Assembly (NCBI GenBank): GCA_026692905.1
Contig: JAPLNL010000128.1
Span: 1 to 35,514 of the forward strand
Source: Planctomycetota bacterium
Lineage (GTDB): Bacteria > Planctomycetota > Planctomycetia > Pirellulales > Pirellulaceae
Reading direction: 5' to 3'
Length of the DNA: 35,514 nt
Under the pieces are notes generated by a model. The model made no database searches, was not told the origin of the DNA, and worked only from the letters and a program-made list of their open reading frames with translations. The translations under genes were made by a program, and so were the position numbers. Each line of letters begins with the position of its first letter. Position 1 is the stretch's first letter. This document shows, piece by piece, positions 15,411 to 22,267 of the stretch.

Positions 15411-15426
15411 CGTTGGTCAACCAACG
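15411..15426 (+). terminator. Hairpin 40 bp after the ABC permease gene
   Basis: Perfect 6-bp stem CGTTGG / CCAACG with TCAA loop, extendable with a bulge (GACGTTGG...CCAACGGTC). No T-tract follows, so intrinsic termination is uncertain. A second and third hairpin follow in the same interval: CCCAGACCC-TT-GGGCTGGG (about 15465-15483) and GGGCC-GTT-GGCCC (about 15499-15511). Confidence 0.4.
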
Positions 15427-15538
15427 GTCGGACCTTTAGCCCTTTCGAGCGGTTGCTACGAATCCCCAGACCCTTGGGCTGGGATATACAAATTGCTGGG
15501 CCGTTGGCCCGGAAGCACAGAAAACGTGCAACTTCAAA

Positions 15539-15590
15539 ACGCACAAGCTAGTGAGGTTGCTATCCAATTCACTAGCTTGCGCGGCGTGCT
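15539..15590. repeat. Inverted pair of the dispersed repeat core
   Basis: The left arm ACGCACAAGCTAGTGA (15539-15554) and right arm TTCACTAGCTTGCGC (15568-15582), continuing GCGGCGTGCT, are the same core as in the 32-bp array. The loop contains TTGCTATCCA, almost identical to the loop of the pair at 2681-2740 (TTGCTGTCCA). The conserved loop shows that the inverted pair itself is the repeating unit. Confidence 0.85.
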
Positions 15591-15593
15591 AAT

Positions 15594-15749
15594 TTGGCGA
15601 CACCGACTGGCGTGATGATTGGAACGACGGCTATCGCGATCGGCGACTTCGGAGAAGGTCGCGTTGTCTGCTTTAGTCCGCATCCAGAGAAGACGCCCGA
15701 TCTCGAATCGATCCTTCTTCAAGCGATTCATTGGGCTGCCCGTGATTGA
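15594..15749 (+). pseudogene. C-terminal remnant of a BPL_N / glutamine-amidotransferase-like protein
   Basis: Immediately after the repeat pair, an open frame without a proper start reads LATPTGVMIGTTAIAIGDF and then GEGRVVCFSPHPEKTPDLES, ending AIHWAARD before TGA 15747-15749. The pattern GEGRVVCFSPHPE is characteristic of the C-terminus of BPL_N (biotin-protein-ligase N-terminal-like) amidotransferase-fold proteins, which are usually over 200 aa and often exported in planctomycetes. Only about 50 residues remain and the catalytic part is missing. An alternative is a tiny ORF from ATG 15615, but that would not be a functional domain. Confidence 0.65.
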
Positions 15750-15876
15750 ACGAATGAATAGGGAGGGCGCGGCGTTTTGAGGAGTACCGATTGCCCTTGA
15801 GACACTGGGATATCTTGCCACTTTCCTCACGCCCCAGGCTCAACAACTCGATTGCTAGCCTTCGCGCACGGCTCAC

Positions 15877-16821
15877 CTAGTCCAATATCGCAACTTCTCC
15901 TTGGGCGCGCGTTCCGATGGCGCTCCATACAGGTGGCGAGATGGAATCGGAGATGACTTGAACTCGCCCGTCAGCGAAGACAGCTTGAACGAGCCCTGCG
16001 TGCCGAGAAGCATAGCCAAGTTCAATATCCTCGATAAACGCTTGAGGTTTTCGCTTCCAAGAATTGATTGGGATGGCGGTCGAACCGACAGCTTCCGACA
16101 TTTCGCTTGGCCCCATGCCTGGTGTCCCGATGTACCAGTGATCGATGATTTGGTCGTTTCCATCGTTATCTGGTCCAGAGACACCCGGCAAAAAGAGACT
16201 TTCTGCAATGATCAAGGTGTTGGTGAGGCCATCCAAAAAATCGCGATGCATGGTTCTGCTGTTGGTGTAAAGAGCACCGGTCTGAACGAGATCGCCGATG
16301 AGAGGCCCACTGCCTGTTTCGATTCCAACGGTGCCAGAAGCGCAAGCGAGATAAGTACAAGGTACGCGGTCTTCTACTATTTGAGCGTATGCGTAGGGAG
16401 CCGCGGCGGATGGGCAACGGAAAATGGACAAATAGGTTTGCATGGCCGCGACATTAGGAGCGTACGAGTCCCAGGGCTTATCTGGGTCGAGGGTGCTCCG
16501 CAAGGCTGATTGTTCGATGAACGGAAGCAGTTGGCCACTCCACATCAATCGATGGTTGCTCGACATGACTTTGGAAATTTGAGTTCCCGATGGAAAAGCA
16601 CCCAGGGCATCCGCATGATGGATAGCCGCCAATCCCATTTGCTTGAGATTGTTTGCGCACTGAACTCTCCGAGCAGCCTCTCGTGCCGATTGAACCGCTG
16701 GAAGCAAAAGCGCGATAAGAATCCCGATGATTGCGATTACAACCAAGAGCTCGACGAGCGAAAAGGCTCGATGAGGAAGACTGGCCAAAACCGATTCACC
16801 ATTGCGTCGAGAGTTACGCAT
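15877..16821 (-). CDS. DUF1559 protein with prepilin-type N-terminal methylation motif
   Basis: A 314-aa protein with a type IV pilin-like N-terminus, [20 protein letters not shown], about residues 18-37, with cleavage expected before the F of FSLVE. The DUF1559 body follows, with [19 protein letters not shown]. The C-terminus has the expected H-X9-DG-type motif ([15 protein letters not shown]). These proteins are massively expanded in planctomycetes and are thought to be pseudopilin-like surface or secretion components; individual functions are unknown. It stands alone, with a remnant gene on either side. ATG 16821 is the only good start. Confidence 0.93.
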   Translation of the reverse strand: MRNSRRNGESVLASLPHRAFSLVELLVVIAIIGILIALLLPAVQSAREAARRVQCANNLKQMGLAAIHHADALGAFPSGTQISKVMSSNHRLMWSGQLLPFIEQSALRSTLDPDKPWDSYAPNVAAMQTYLSIFRCPSAAAPYAYAQIVEDRVPCTYLACASGTVGIETGSGPLIGDLVQTGALYTNSRTMHRDFLDGLTNTLIIAESLFLPGVSGPDNDGNDQIIDHWYIGTPGMGPSEMSEAVGSTAIPINSWKRKPQAFIEDIELGYASRHAGLVQAVFADGRVQVISDSISPPVWSAIGTRAQGEVAILD

Positions 16822-16937
16822 GATTACGCTCCGGATTTAAGGTTCCAAAACGTCTATCCTAACAGAATCCCGTCGTTTTGTAATCAAAAACCATCTCGAC
16901 CTAACCCAAAGGTTCATTGGTGATACACAACCTATAA

Positions 16938-17186
16938 CTACGGATGAACTCGAACGAAGTCGACTTCAAGTTTCTGCGGGAAAACCGTAGATTCATTGAT
17001 ATTTCCTACAAATCCTCCACCTACGGCAAGATTGATCAGCAGATGAAAAGGTTGATCAAAGGGGGCCGGATACTTGGCCGACGACGAATCCCATTCCGTT
17101 ACAAAGTAGACAGGTTCGTTATCGACGAGCCAAGTGATTTTTTCGCTTCGCCAGTGCTGTCCAAATCCCTGCTCGCCCAAGTACAA
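16938..17186 (-). pseudogene. C-terminal remnant of a GH16 beta-glucanase/laminarinase
   Basis: The frame encodes GQHWRSEKITWLVDNEPVYF, then APFDQPFHLLINLAVGGGF and NESTVFPQKLEVDFVRVHP. The order W...ITW.VD..., PF..PF.L.LNLAVGG, PQ.MEVDYVRV is the conserved C-terminal beta-sandwich part of glycoside hydrolase family 16. The upstream half, including the catalytic E-x-D-x-x-E segment, is absent: an in-frame stop (TGA) lies three codons before the first possible start (TTG 17186), and no GH16-like sequence is visible before it. A decayed gene is the simplest reading. Confidence 0.75.
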
Positions 17187-17267
17187 TTGGATTCAAACGA
17201 AACACATTCGACACAGCCTTTGACGTTCGTCAACTGTGTTTTCCTCTCTTTTTCAGAGCCATAAAGC

Positions 17268-18134
17268 ATGTCTAAATTCGAACGCCGTCAATTACTCAAG
17301 GCCGGTGCCTTTGCTGCATTGGTTCCAACTTTCCCGATTCCTTCCTTTGCGACATTCCATTCCATCACGGAGGATTCTAAGGACGTTTGGCATGGACTGA
17401 AGGTCGGCGTCGCGACTTATTCGCTCCGAGAATTGCCGATCGAGAAAGCGATTCAGGCGGTGAACCAAGTTGGGCTAAAATATGTTTCCATCAAGAACGT
17501 CAAGAATCACATTGATCTCACCCATTCCAAAGAAGAGCGCAAGCAGCGCGTACAGTTGTTTCGCGATGCAGGCATTGTCCCTTTAAGTGTTGGCAATGTG
17601 TCGATGCGTAAGGGAGAAGAGGAAGCCCGGAGCGCATTTGAATACGCCCGCGACATCGGTGTCACAACCATCGTTTGTTCGCCAAGCCACGATGCCATGC
17701 CTTTCCTCGACAAATTGGTCAAGGAGTATGATGTCAAGCTTGCGATCCATAACCATGGGCCTGAGGACAAAGGCTTTTTTCCGTCACCTTACGATGTCAT
17801 GCGAGCCGTCGAAAAGTTTGACAAACGGATCGGTCTATGCATCGATGTAGGGCATACCGCTCGTGCTGGCGTTGATCCTGCGGAGTCGATTCTCAAGTGC
17901 CAGGAACGTCTTTACGATGTTCACTTAAAGGACATCTCTGCGTTGGGCGACAAGAATACTCCAATCGAAGCGGGCCGCGGAATCCTCGATTCGAAATCGA
18001 TTTTGGATGCCCTGCTCAAGATTAAATTTCAAGGCCATGTAGGCTTCGAGTACGAGAAGGATGGCAAGGATCCCATTCCTGGCCTCGCCGAGTCCATAGG
18101 TTACTGCAAGGGTGTGCTAGCGAGTTTGAAATAG
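17268..18134 (+). CDS. Sugar phosphate isomerase/epimerase-like TIM-barrel protein, Tat-exported
   Basis: A 288-aa protein with a twin-arginine signal ([16 protein letters not shown], residues about 5-20), then a xylose-isomerase-like TIM barrel. Visible metal and active-site elements are [10 protein letters not shown] near 160, [12 protein letters not shown] near 191, YDVHLKDIS near 217 and HVGFEYE near 262. Members act on free or modified sugars or inositols. Export suggests a periplasmic step in carbohydrate use, which would fit the neighbouring GH16 remnant, though that link is speculative. ATG 17268 is the obvious start; the divergent GH16 fragment lies 82 bp upstream. Confidence 0.85.
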   Translation: MSKFERRQLLKAGAFAALVPTFPIPSFATFHSITEDSKDVWHGLKVGVATYSLRELPIEKAIQAVNQVGLKYVSIKNVKNHIDLTHSKEERKQRVQLFRDAGIVPLSVGNVSMRKGEEEARSAFEYARDIGVTTIVCSPSHDAMPFLDKLVKEYDVKLAIHNHGPEDKGFFPSPYDVMRAVEKFDKRIGLCIDVGHTARAGVDPAESILKCQERLYDVHLKDISALGDKNTPIEAGRGILDSKSILDALLKIKFQGHVGFEYEKDGKDPIPGLAESIGYCKGVLASLK

Positions 18135-18170
18135 CAACCGCCAATGGGGCTACAGGGACCGCCGACGGGC

Positions 18171-18191
18171 GACGCGCAAGCTAGTGAATTT
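18171..18191 (-). repeat. Solitary partial copy of the dispersed repeat core
   Basis: GACGCGCAAGCTAGTGAATT plus T (18171-18191) is identical to 21 bp of the 32-bp array unit at 2419-2706. It lies between the isomerase-like gene and the DUF58 gene and has no partner arm nearby. It falls inside the 5' extension of the DUF58 open frame, which argues for the later start at 18234. Confidence 0.85.
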
Positions 18192-18233
18192 GGCATCGCC
18201 TTATTACGAAAAACACCAGCGGATATTCTCAGC

Positions 18234-19142
18234 ATGGCACCTAAATCCAATTTTCGCTATCTCGATTCAGCGGCTCTGACCAAGCTAGAGAGAATGAGGT
18301 TTACGACGCGTCGTAGGGTGGAGGGATCGTATTGCGGCCGTCATATTTCCAGGCGGCTGGGAGGTTCGGGCGAGTTTGTCGACTACCGCGAGTACACTCC
18401 CGGGGACGATCTTCGGCGGGTCGATTGGAAAGCCATGGGGCGAATGGGGCGTGCCTATCTGAAATTGTTTCAAGACGAGACGGACTTGAATTGTACGATG
18501 TTGCTGGATAGTAGCGGTTCCATGCTTCAGGGGGCGAAATCGCCGAGGAATCACCAAGGTTCCAAGCTTGAATGGGCTCAGTTTTTTGCAACGGCGCTTT
18601 CCCATTTGATCGTCCTGCAAAGGGATGCCGCTGGGTTGGCAACCAGTATTGACAATTCAGTCGTTTATTTGCCACCCTCGTCGTCGATCGCTCAGCGAGG
18701 CGTTCTGCACGAAACCATCGAAAATCTTTTTCCGCGAGGAAAAACCAATTTGGAGGAGATTTTGAACGACGTTCATTTGCGAGGAAAACGCCGGGGCGTC
18801 ATGATCGTCCTCAGCGATTTTTTGGTGGATTCCATGGAGCCTGTTTTGTCGAACCTGAGGAAGTTTCGCATGCGAGGCTGGGAGGTCGTCACACTGCATT
18901 TATTCCATCCCGATGAGCAGCGATTGCCAGCGGGAAATGCTTTCCGGTTTGTTGGCTTGGAGTTGGACGGGTTTGTGAATTGCATGACATCTCAAGTTCG
19001 AAAGGACTACGAGGATCGATTCCAAAACCACTTGGAAAAAACCCGGTCTTGCCTATTGGGAGTCGGTGCCGAGTACCATCTCCTTTCAACCTCGACGAGC
19101 TATCTTGACGTTTTGCGTTCGTTTTTGATTCTTCGCGGGTGA
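18234..19142 (+). CDS. DUF58 domain protein with vWA-type fold
   Basis: A protein of about 302 aa with the diagnostic DUF58 motif EYTPGDDLRRVDWKA at about 53-67 and a MIDAS-like DSSGSM at about 92-97, followed by a vWA-like domain with IVLSDFL near 188. DUF58 proteins usually sit next to a MoxR AAA+ ATPase and act in envelope-associated complexes; no MoxR gene is in this window, so this is an orphan copy. The frame is open from 18144, but that extension is translated repeat DNA. ATG 18234 gives a normal family N-terminus (YLDSAALTKLERM). Confidence 0.88.
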   Translation: MAPKSNFRYLDSAALTKLERMRFTTRRRVEGSYCGRHISRRLGGSGEFVDYREYTPGDDLRRVDWKAMGRMGRAYLKLFQDETDLNCTMLLDSSGSMLQGAKSPRNHQGSKLEWAQFFATALSHLIVLQRDAAGLATSIDNSVVYLPPSSSIAQRGVLHETIENLFPRGKTNLEEILNDVHLRGKRRGVMIVLSDFLVDSMEPVLSNLRKFRMRGWEVVTLHLFHPDEQRLPAGNAFRFVGLELDGFVNCMTSQVRKDYEDRFQNHLEKTRSCLLGVGAEYHLLSTSTSYLDVLRSFLILRG

Positions 19143-19178
19143 GATTTTCGTCTGGCTGAATGCGAATGGAGAGTCTGG

Positions 19179-19421
19179 TTAAACGTTAGGGTTTACCATA
19201 TCGGTTCCATCATCAGTCGAAATAATCACATAGAATCGATTTGCACGCGAGGAACTGTTAGGCAATTTGCCGATAACAAGTCTGGTATTTCCGTTTAAGA
19301 CACGCGCATTTCTTCCGCTGGACGAATAGAATAGGCCTGGGGTAAACAACATGCCAGGCGTGGGAATGGATAGATCGCTTTTCATCTTGTTGGCTTCTCG
19401 TATTCGGTACTTCCTATCCAT
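19179..19421 (-). CDS. Possible small hypothetical protein
   Basis: An 80-aa frame from ATG 19421 fills the space between the DUF58 and kinase genes on the opposite strand. It has a plausible amino-acid mix (for example PTPGMLFTPGLFYSSSGRNA and NRFYVIISTDDGTDMVNP) but no recognised domain, signal peptide or membrane segment. No Shine-Dalgarno sequence is visible, and its ATG abuts an alternative kinase ATG (CATATG at 19419-19424). It may be real or a chance frame. Confidence 0.3.
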   Translation of the reverse strand: MDRKYRIREANKMKSDLSIPTPGMLFTPGLFYSSSGRNARVLNGNTRLVIGKLPNSSSRANRFYVIISTDDGTDMVNPNV

Positions 19422-19445
19422 ATGATCGCACAGAGTTTCAGTGCA

Positions 19446-20318
19446 ATGGCGAAAACACGAAGCGATTCGACGCAGCTGCGTGCCCGTCAACGTCTCGGGA
19501 AGTACCGTATAGAGCGGCGATTGGCGCAAGGTGGTTTCGCGTTCGTCTACCAAGCATTGGACACCATTGAGGGAGTTCGAGTCGCGCTCAAAATGCCTCA
19601 CCAATACAACGTGACGGCGAGCATGCTCGACAATTTTCATCGCGAAGCGAGATTGGTTGCCAAGCTTGATCATCCCAATATCCTACCTCTCAAGGATGCG
19701 AGTTTTATCGATGGTCGATTTGTCATTACGAGTCGGCTTGGAGAGAAGACCTTGGCATGTCGACTTCGCAATCGGATTGCCTTTGACTCGGCGTTGCTCT
19801 TGATTGAACAGATGATCGACGGCGTAGCTTATGCGCATCGCAACAAGATCATTCACTGCGACATCAAGCCAGAGAATATGATACTGCTACCAGATGGCAG
19901 ATTGCAGCTCATGGATTTTGGAATCGCGAAAGTTGCGCAGCACACCATCGTCAAGACGATGATTGCGTCCGGTTCAGGTACCGTCGGATACATGGCTCCT
20001 GAACAAGCCATGGGGCGCCCCAGCGCTCGGTCGGACGTTTTTTCGATCGGCTTGATCGCGTATAAGATCTTGACGGGGCATCTGCCGGAATGGCCGTTTG
20101 AGTGGCCGCCTGCAGGATATGCAACGTTGCGCCGAAAAGCCCATCCGGATTTGATTGCGGTAATACGTCGAGCGCTTGAGCTAAGGCCGAGTCGGCGTTA
20201 TCGCGATGCGAATGACCTGTTGAGGGCGTTTCGGGCTGTAAAGGCAAGGTCGTTGAAGTTCGCGCATCGGCATCGAGCTTCATCTACGGGAAAGAACGCT
20301 AGCGGCAAGACGACGTGA
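19446..20318 (+). CDS. Serine/threonine protein kinase, soluble and minimal
   Basis: A protein of about 290 aa that is almost only a Hanks-type kinase domain. Visible are the glycine loop RLAQGGFAFVY, the VALK lysine, HCDIKPEN as catalytic loop (the usual HRD arginine is Cys), MDFGIAK, and MAPEQA. The catalytic Asp, Lys and DFG are present, so activity is likely, but it is a non-RD kinase and may not need activation-loop phosphorylation. No transmembrane or sensor domain follows; the C-terminus is a short basic tail. ATG 19446 or 19422 are both possible starts; neither has a clear ribosome-binding site. MotA follows 184 bp downstream. Confidence 0.88.
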   Translation: MAKTRSDSTQLRARQRLGKYRIERRLAQGGFAFVYQALDTIEGVRVALKMPHQYNVTASMLDNFHREARLVAKLDHPNILPLKDASFIDGRFVITSRLGEKTLACRLRNRIAFDSALLLIEQMIDGVAYAHRNKIIHCDIKPENMILLPDGRLQLMDFGIAKVAQHTIVKTMIASGSGTVGYMAPEQAMGRPSARSDVFSIGLIAYKILTGHLPEWPFEWPPAGYATLRRKAHPDLIAVIRRALELRPSRRYRDANDLLRAFRAVKARSLKFAHRHRASSTGKNASGKTT

Positions 20319-20502
20319 ATATCGAACCATTGTATCCATTGATCACAGCGAAACTTGATTCCGGAGTTTCCGCTACAGTCGCTATGATCGGAATCTAAGA
20401 AAAACTCTCTGCACTCCGAAGCCGCGAGCGGACCAGAAAATTCTGCCAAAGCTCTCTACAAGAGCTATATACCGTGGGTCACTAACTCAAAGGATCTTAG
20501 GT

Positions 20503-21369
20503 ATGGTAGTCATAATCGGTTGTATCGTTGTCACAGGCTCCGTAATCGGCGGCTTTTTGTGGGCTGGCGGAGACGTTCTTGCACTCAATCAGCCTTCCGA
20601 ATTCGTCACGATCGGTGGTGCATCCCTTGGGGCATTGATTGTGATGTCGCCGTTTCCCGTACTCAAAGGAATCGTCGCAGGGATCCTTCAGGCACTCAAA
20701 GGAGCGCCTTATAGTAAGAGTTCTTATGAGGATACGTTTGCCGCTCTTTATGAACTGTTTCGAATTGCGCGTCGTGATGGTCTTCTGGCCTTGGAAGGGC
20801 ACATTTCCGATCCTCACAAAAGCGCGGTTTTTGCAAAGTATCCAAAACTCGCGGCTGACCATCATGCAACTGAGTTCATTAAAGGTGCCTTTGGACCGGT
20901 GATCGATGGTTCCGTTCGCCCAGAAGACATTGGCAATCTGATGGAAATTGAAATCGCGGCCATGGAATCTGAGCACCACCACCCAGTCGATGCATTGTCC
21001 AAAACTGCGGACGGACTGCCAGGGTTCGGCATCGTTGCGGCGGTTCTCGGGATTGTGGTAACGATGGGGCACATCGATGGTCCGCCAGCAGAAATCGGCC
21101 ACCACGTCGGTGCTGCGTTGGTTGGAACCTTCTTAGGTATTCTCGCATCCTACGGATTCTTAGGGCCACTCGCAGCCAAGATGGGCAGCATCGGGCATGC
21201 GGAATCTGCTTACTTTCGAACGATTGCCGTGGTGCTCCAGGGCTTCTTCAATGGAAGTCAACCCAAGATGGCTATTGAAACCGGACGGCGCGGACTAGAA
21301 AGCGATGTACGCCCGTCCGTCGAAGATATTGAAAAGCTGTTCAAAACGGTTGATGCGGGTGGAGCATAA
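20503..21369 (+). CDS. motA: Flagellar motor stator protein MotA
   Basis: A 288-aa protein with MotA topology: TM1-TM2 in the first about 55 residues (VIIGCIVVTGSVIGGFLWAG; FVTIGGASLGALIVM), a cytoplasmic loop of about 110 residues (YELFRIARRDGLLALEGHI), then TM3-TM4 (GFGIVAAVLGIVVTMGHI; HVGAALVGTFLGILASYGFL). It forms the proton- or sodium-conducting stator with MotB. GLPGFGIVAAVLGIV is the typical TM3 signature with its proline. ATG 20503 has AAGGA 8 nt upstream. Its stop is 3 bp before motB, so the two are one operon. Confidence 0.93.
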   Translation: MVVIIGCIVVTGSVIGGFLWAGGDVLALNQPSEFVTIGGASLGALIVMSPFPVLKGIVAGILQALKGAPYSKSSYEDTFAALYELFRIARRDGLLALEGHISDPHKSAVFAKYPKLAADHHATEFIKGAFGPVIDGSVRPEDIGNLMEIEIAAMESEHHHPVDALSKTADGLPGFGIVAAVLGIVVTMGHIDGPPAEIGHHVGAALVGTFLGILASYGFLGPLAAKMGSIGHAESAYFRTIAVVLQGFFNGSQPKMAIETGRRGLESDVRPSVEDIEKLFKTVDAGGA

Positions 21370-21372
21370 ACG

Positions 21373-22134
21373 ATGGCAAGCGGCGGCGGTGGTGCATGGA
21401 AAGTTGCGTACGCAGACTTCGTAACGGCGATGATGGCGTTTTTTATGGTGATGTGGCTTACCTCGCAAAAGCCCGAAGTCATCTCGGCTGTAGCGGAACA
21501 CTTTCGCAACCCAGGTGGGAAACGCTTAACTGGTAATGACTCCAAGTCGATGCTGCCCTCCACTAGCAATGGCAATGGGGCTCGCCGCGTCACCAAAGTT
21601 CGCGGCACGAAAAAGTCCGAAGGCGAAAACAAGTATCTCAAAATGGCGGACGAGGGTGACAAGAGTAATGTTGGCACGATCGTTCTTTTCCCATTGAACT
21701 CCACCGAGCTTAGTGACGATGGCAAGGAAAAGCTTCTGTACTTAATTCCGGAGTTGGAGGGCAAGCAGCATCGAATCGAGATCCGAGGCCATGCGGCAAG
21801 CAGCGGCAATACATCTCAATCCTCCCTAGACGCTTGGAACATTTCGTACAAGCGAGCTATGTCGGTAACACAATACCTCGTCGAACAAGGGATCGACCCG
21901 CGCCGACTTAGGCCGAGCGCCGCCGGTAATTCAGATCCTCGATTTATTGCCGAGCAAGTCGATCTGGCTAGCGACTCAAGAGTCGAAGTTTACGTGCTGA
22001 CTGAGGTCTTCGAAGAACCTTCTGCCAAAGCGGAGCGGCTGGTTTCTGGCAGAATACTCGACGCGCAAGCGGCCGAGGAAGGAGCCAAAGCAAAAGCAGC
22101 CGCGGCAGCGGTACCGGCCAAAGGCGGACATTAG
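21373..22134 (+). CDS. motB: Flagellar motor protein MotB
   Basis: A 253-aa protein beginning with the MotB plug/TM segment AWKVAYADFVTAMMAFFMVM; the Asp at about residue 15 (YADF) is the ion-binding residue. After a linker of about 75 residues comes the OmpA-like peptidoglycan-binding domain (IEIRGHAASSGN near 137; ISYKRAMSVTQYLVEQGID; LRPSAAGNSDPR). The C-terminal tail is Ala/Lys-rich. It pairs with MotA 3 bp upstream. Together they anchor the stator to the cell wall, which fits planctomycetes with peptidoglycan and a motile swarmer stage. Confidence 0.93.
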   Translation: MASGGGGAWKVAYADFVTAMMAFFMVMWLTSQKPEVISAVAEHFRNPGGKRLTGNDSKSMLPSTSNGNGARRVTKVRGTKKSEGENKYLKMADEGDKSNVGTIVLFPLNSTELSDDGKEKLLYLIPELEGKQHRIEIRGHAASSGNTSQSSLDAWNISYKRAMSVTQYLVEQGIDPRRLRPSAAGNSDPRFIAEQVDLASDSRVEVYVLTEVFEEPSAKAERLVSGRILDAQAAEEGAKAKAAAAAVPAKGGH

Positions 22135-22144
22135 AAAGTTGTCC

Positions 22145-22261
22145 GTTTTCAGTTAAGCGAACGGCAGGACAAAATGCACCGGGAATCCAGCTACGGTATT
22201 TTTCATTCCGCCGCTCGCCTTATCCATTACTCCTTAGACCTCGTGACTGACAACTGAAAAC
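22145..22261. repeat. Inverted repeat between convergent genes
   Basis: Perfect 10-bp arms GTTTTCAGTT (22145-22154) and AACTGAAAAC (22252-22261) flank about 97 bp between the convergent motB and ATP-grasp/alpha-E genes. It could be a bidirectional terminator or the ends of a small non-autonomous element; no target-site duplication was recognised. Confidence 0.5.
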
Positions 22262-22267
22262 TCAAAA

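Noticed and set aside
15673-15876. 67-codon minus-strand frame between the BPL_N remnant and the DUF1559 gene
   Set aside because: It overlaps the BPL_N remnant antisense, has an unusual Arg/Ser-rich composition and no start signal.
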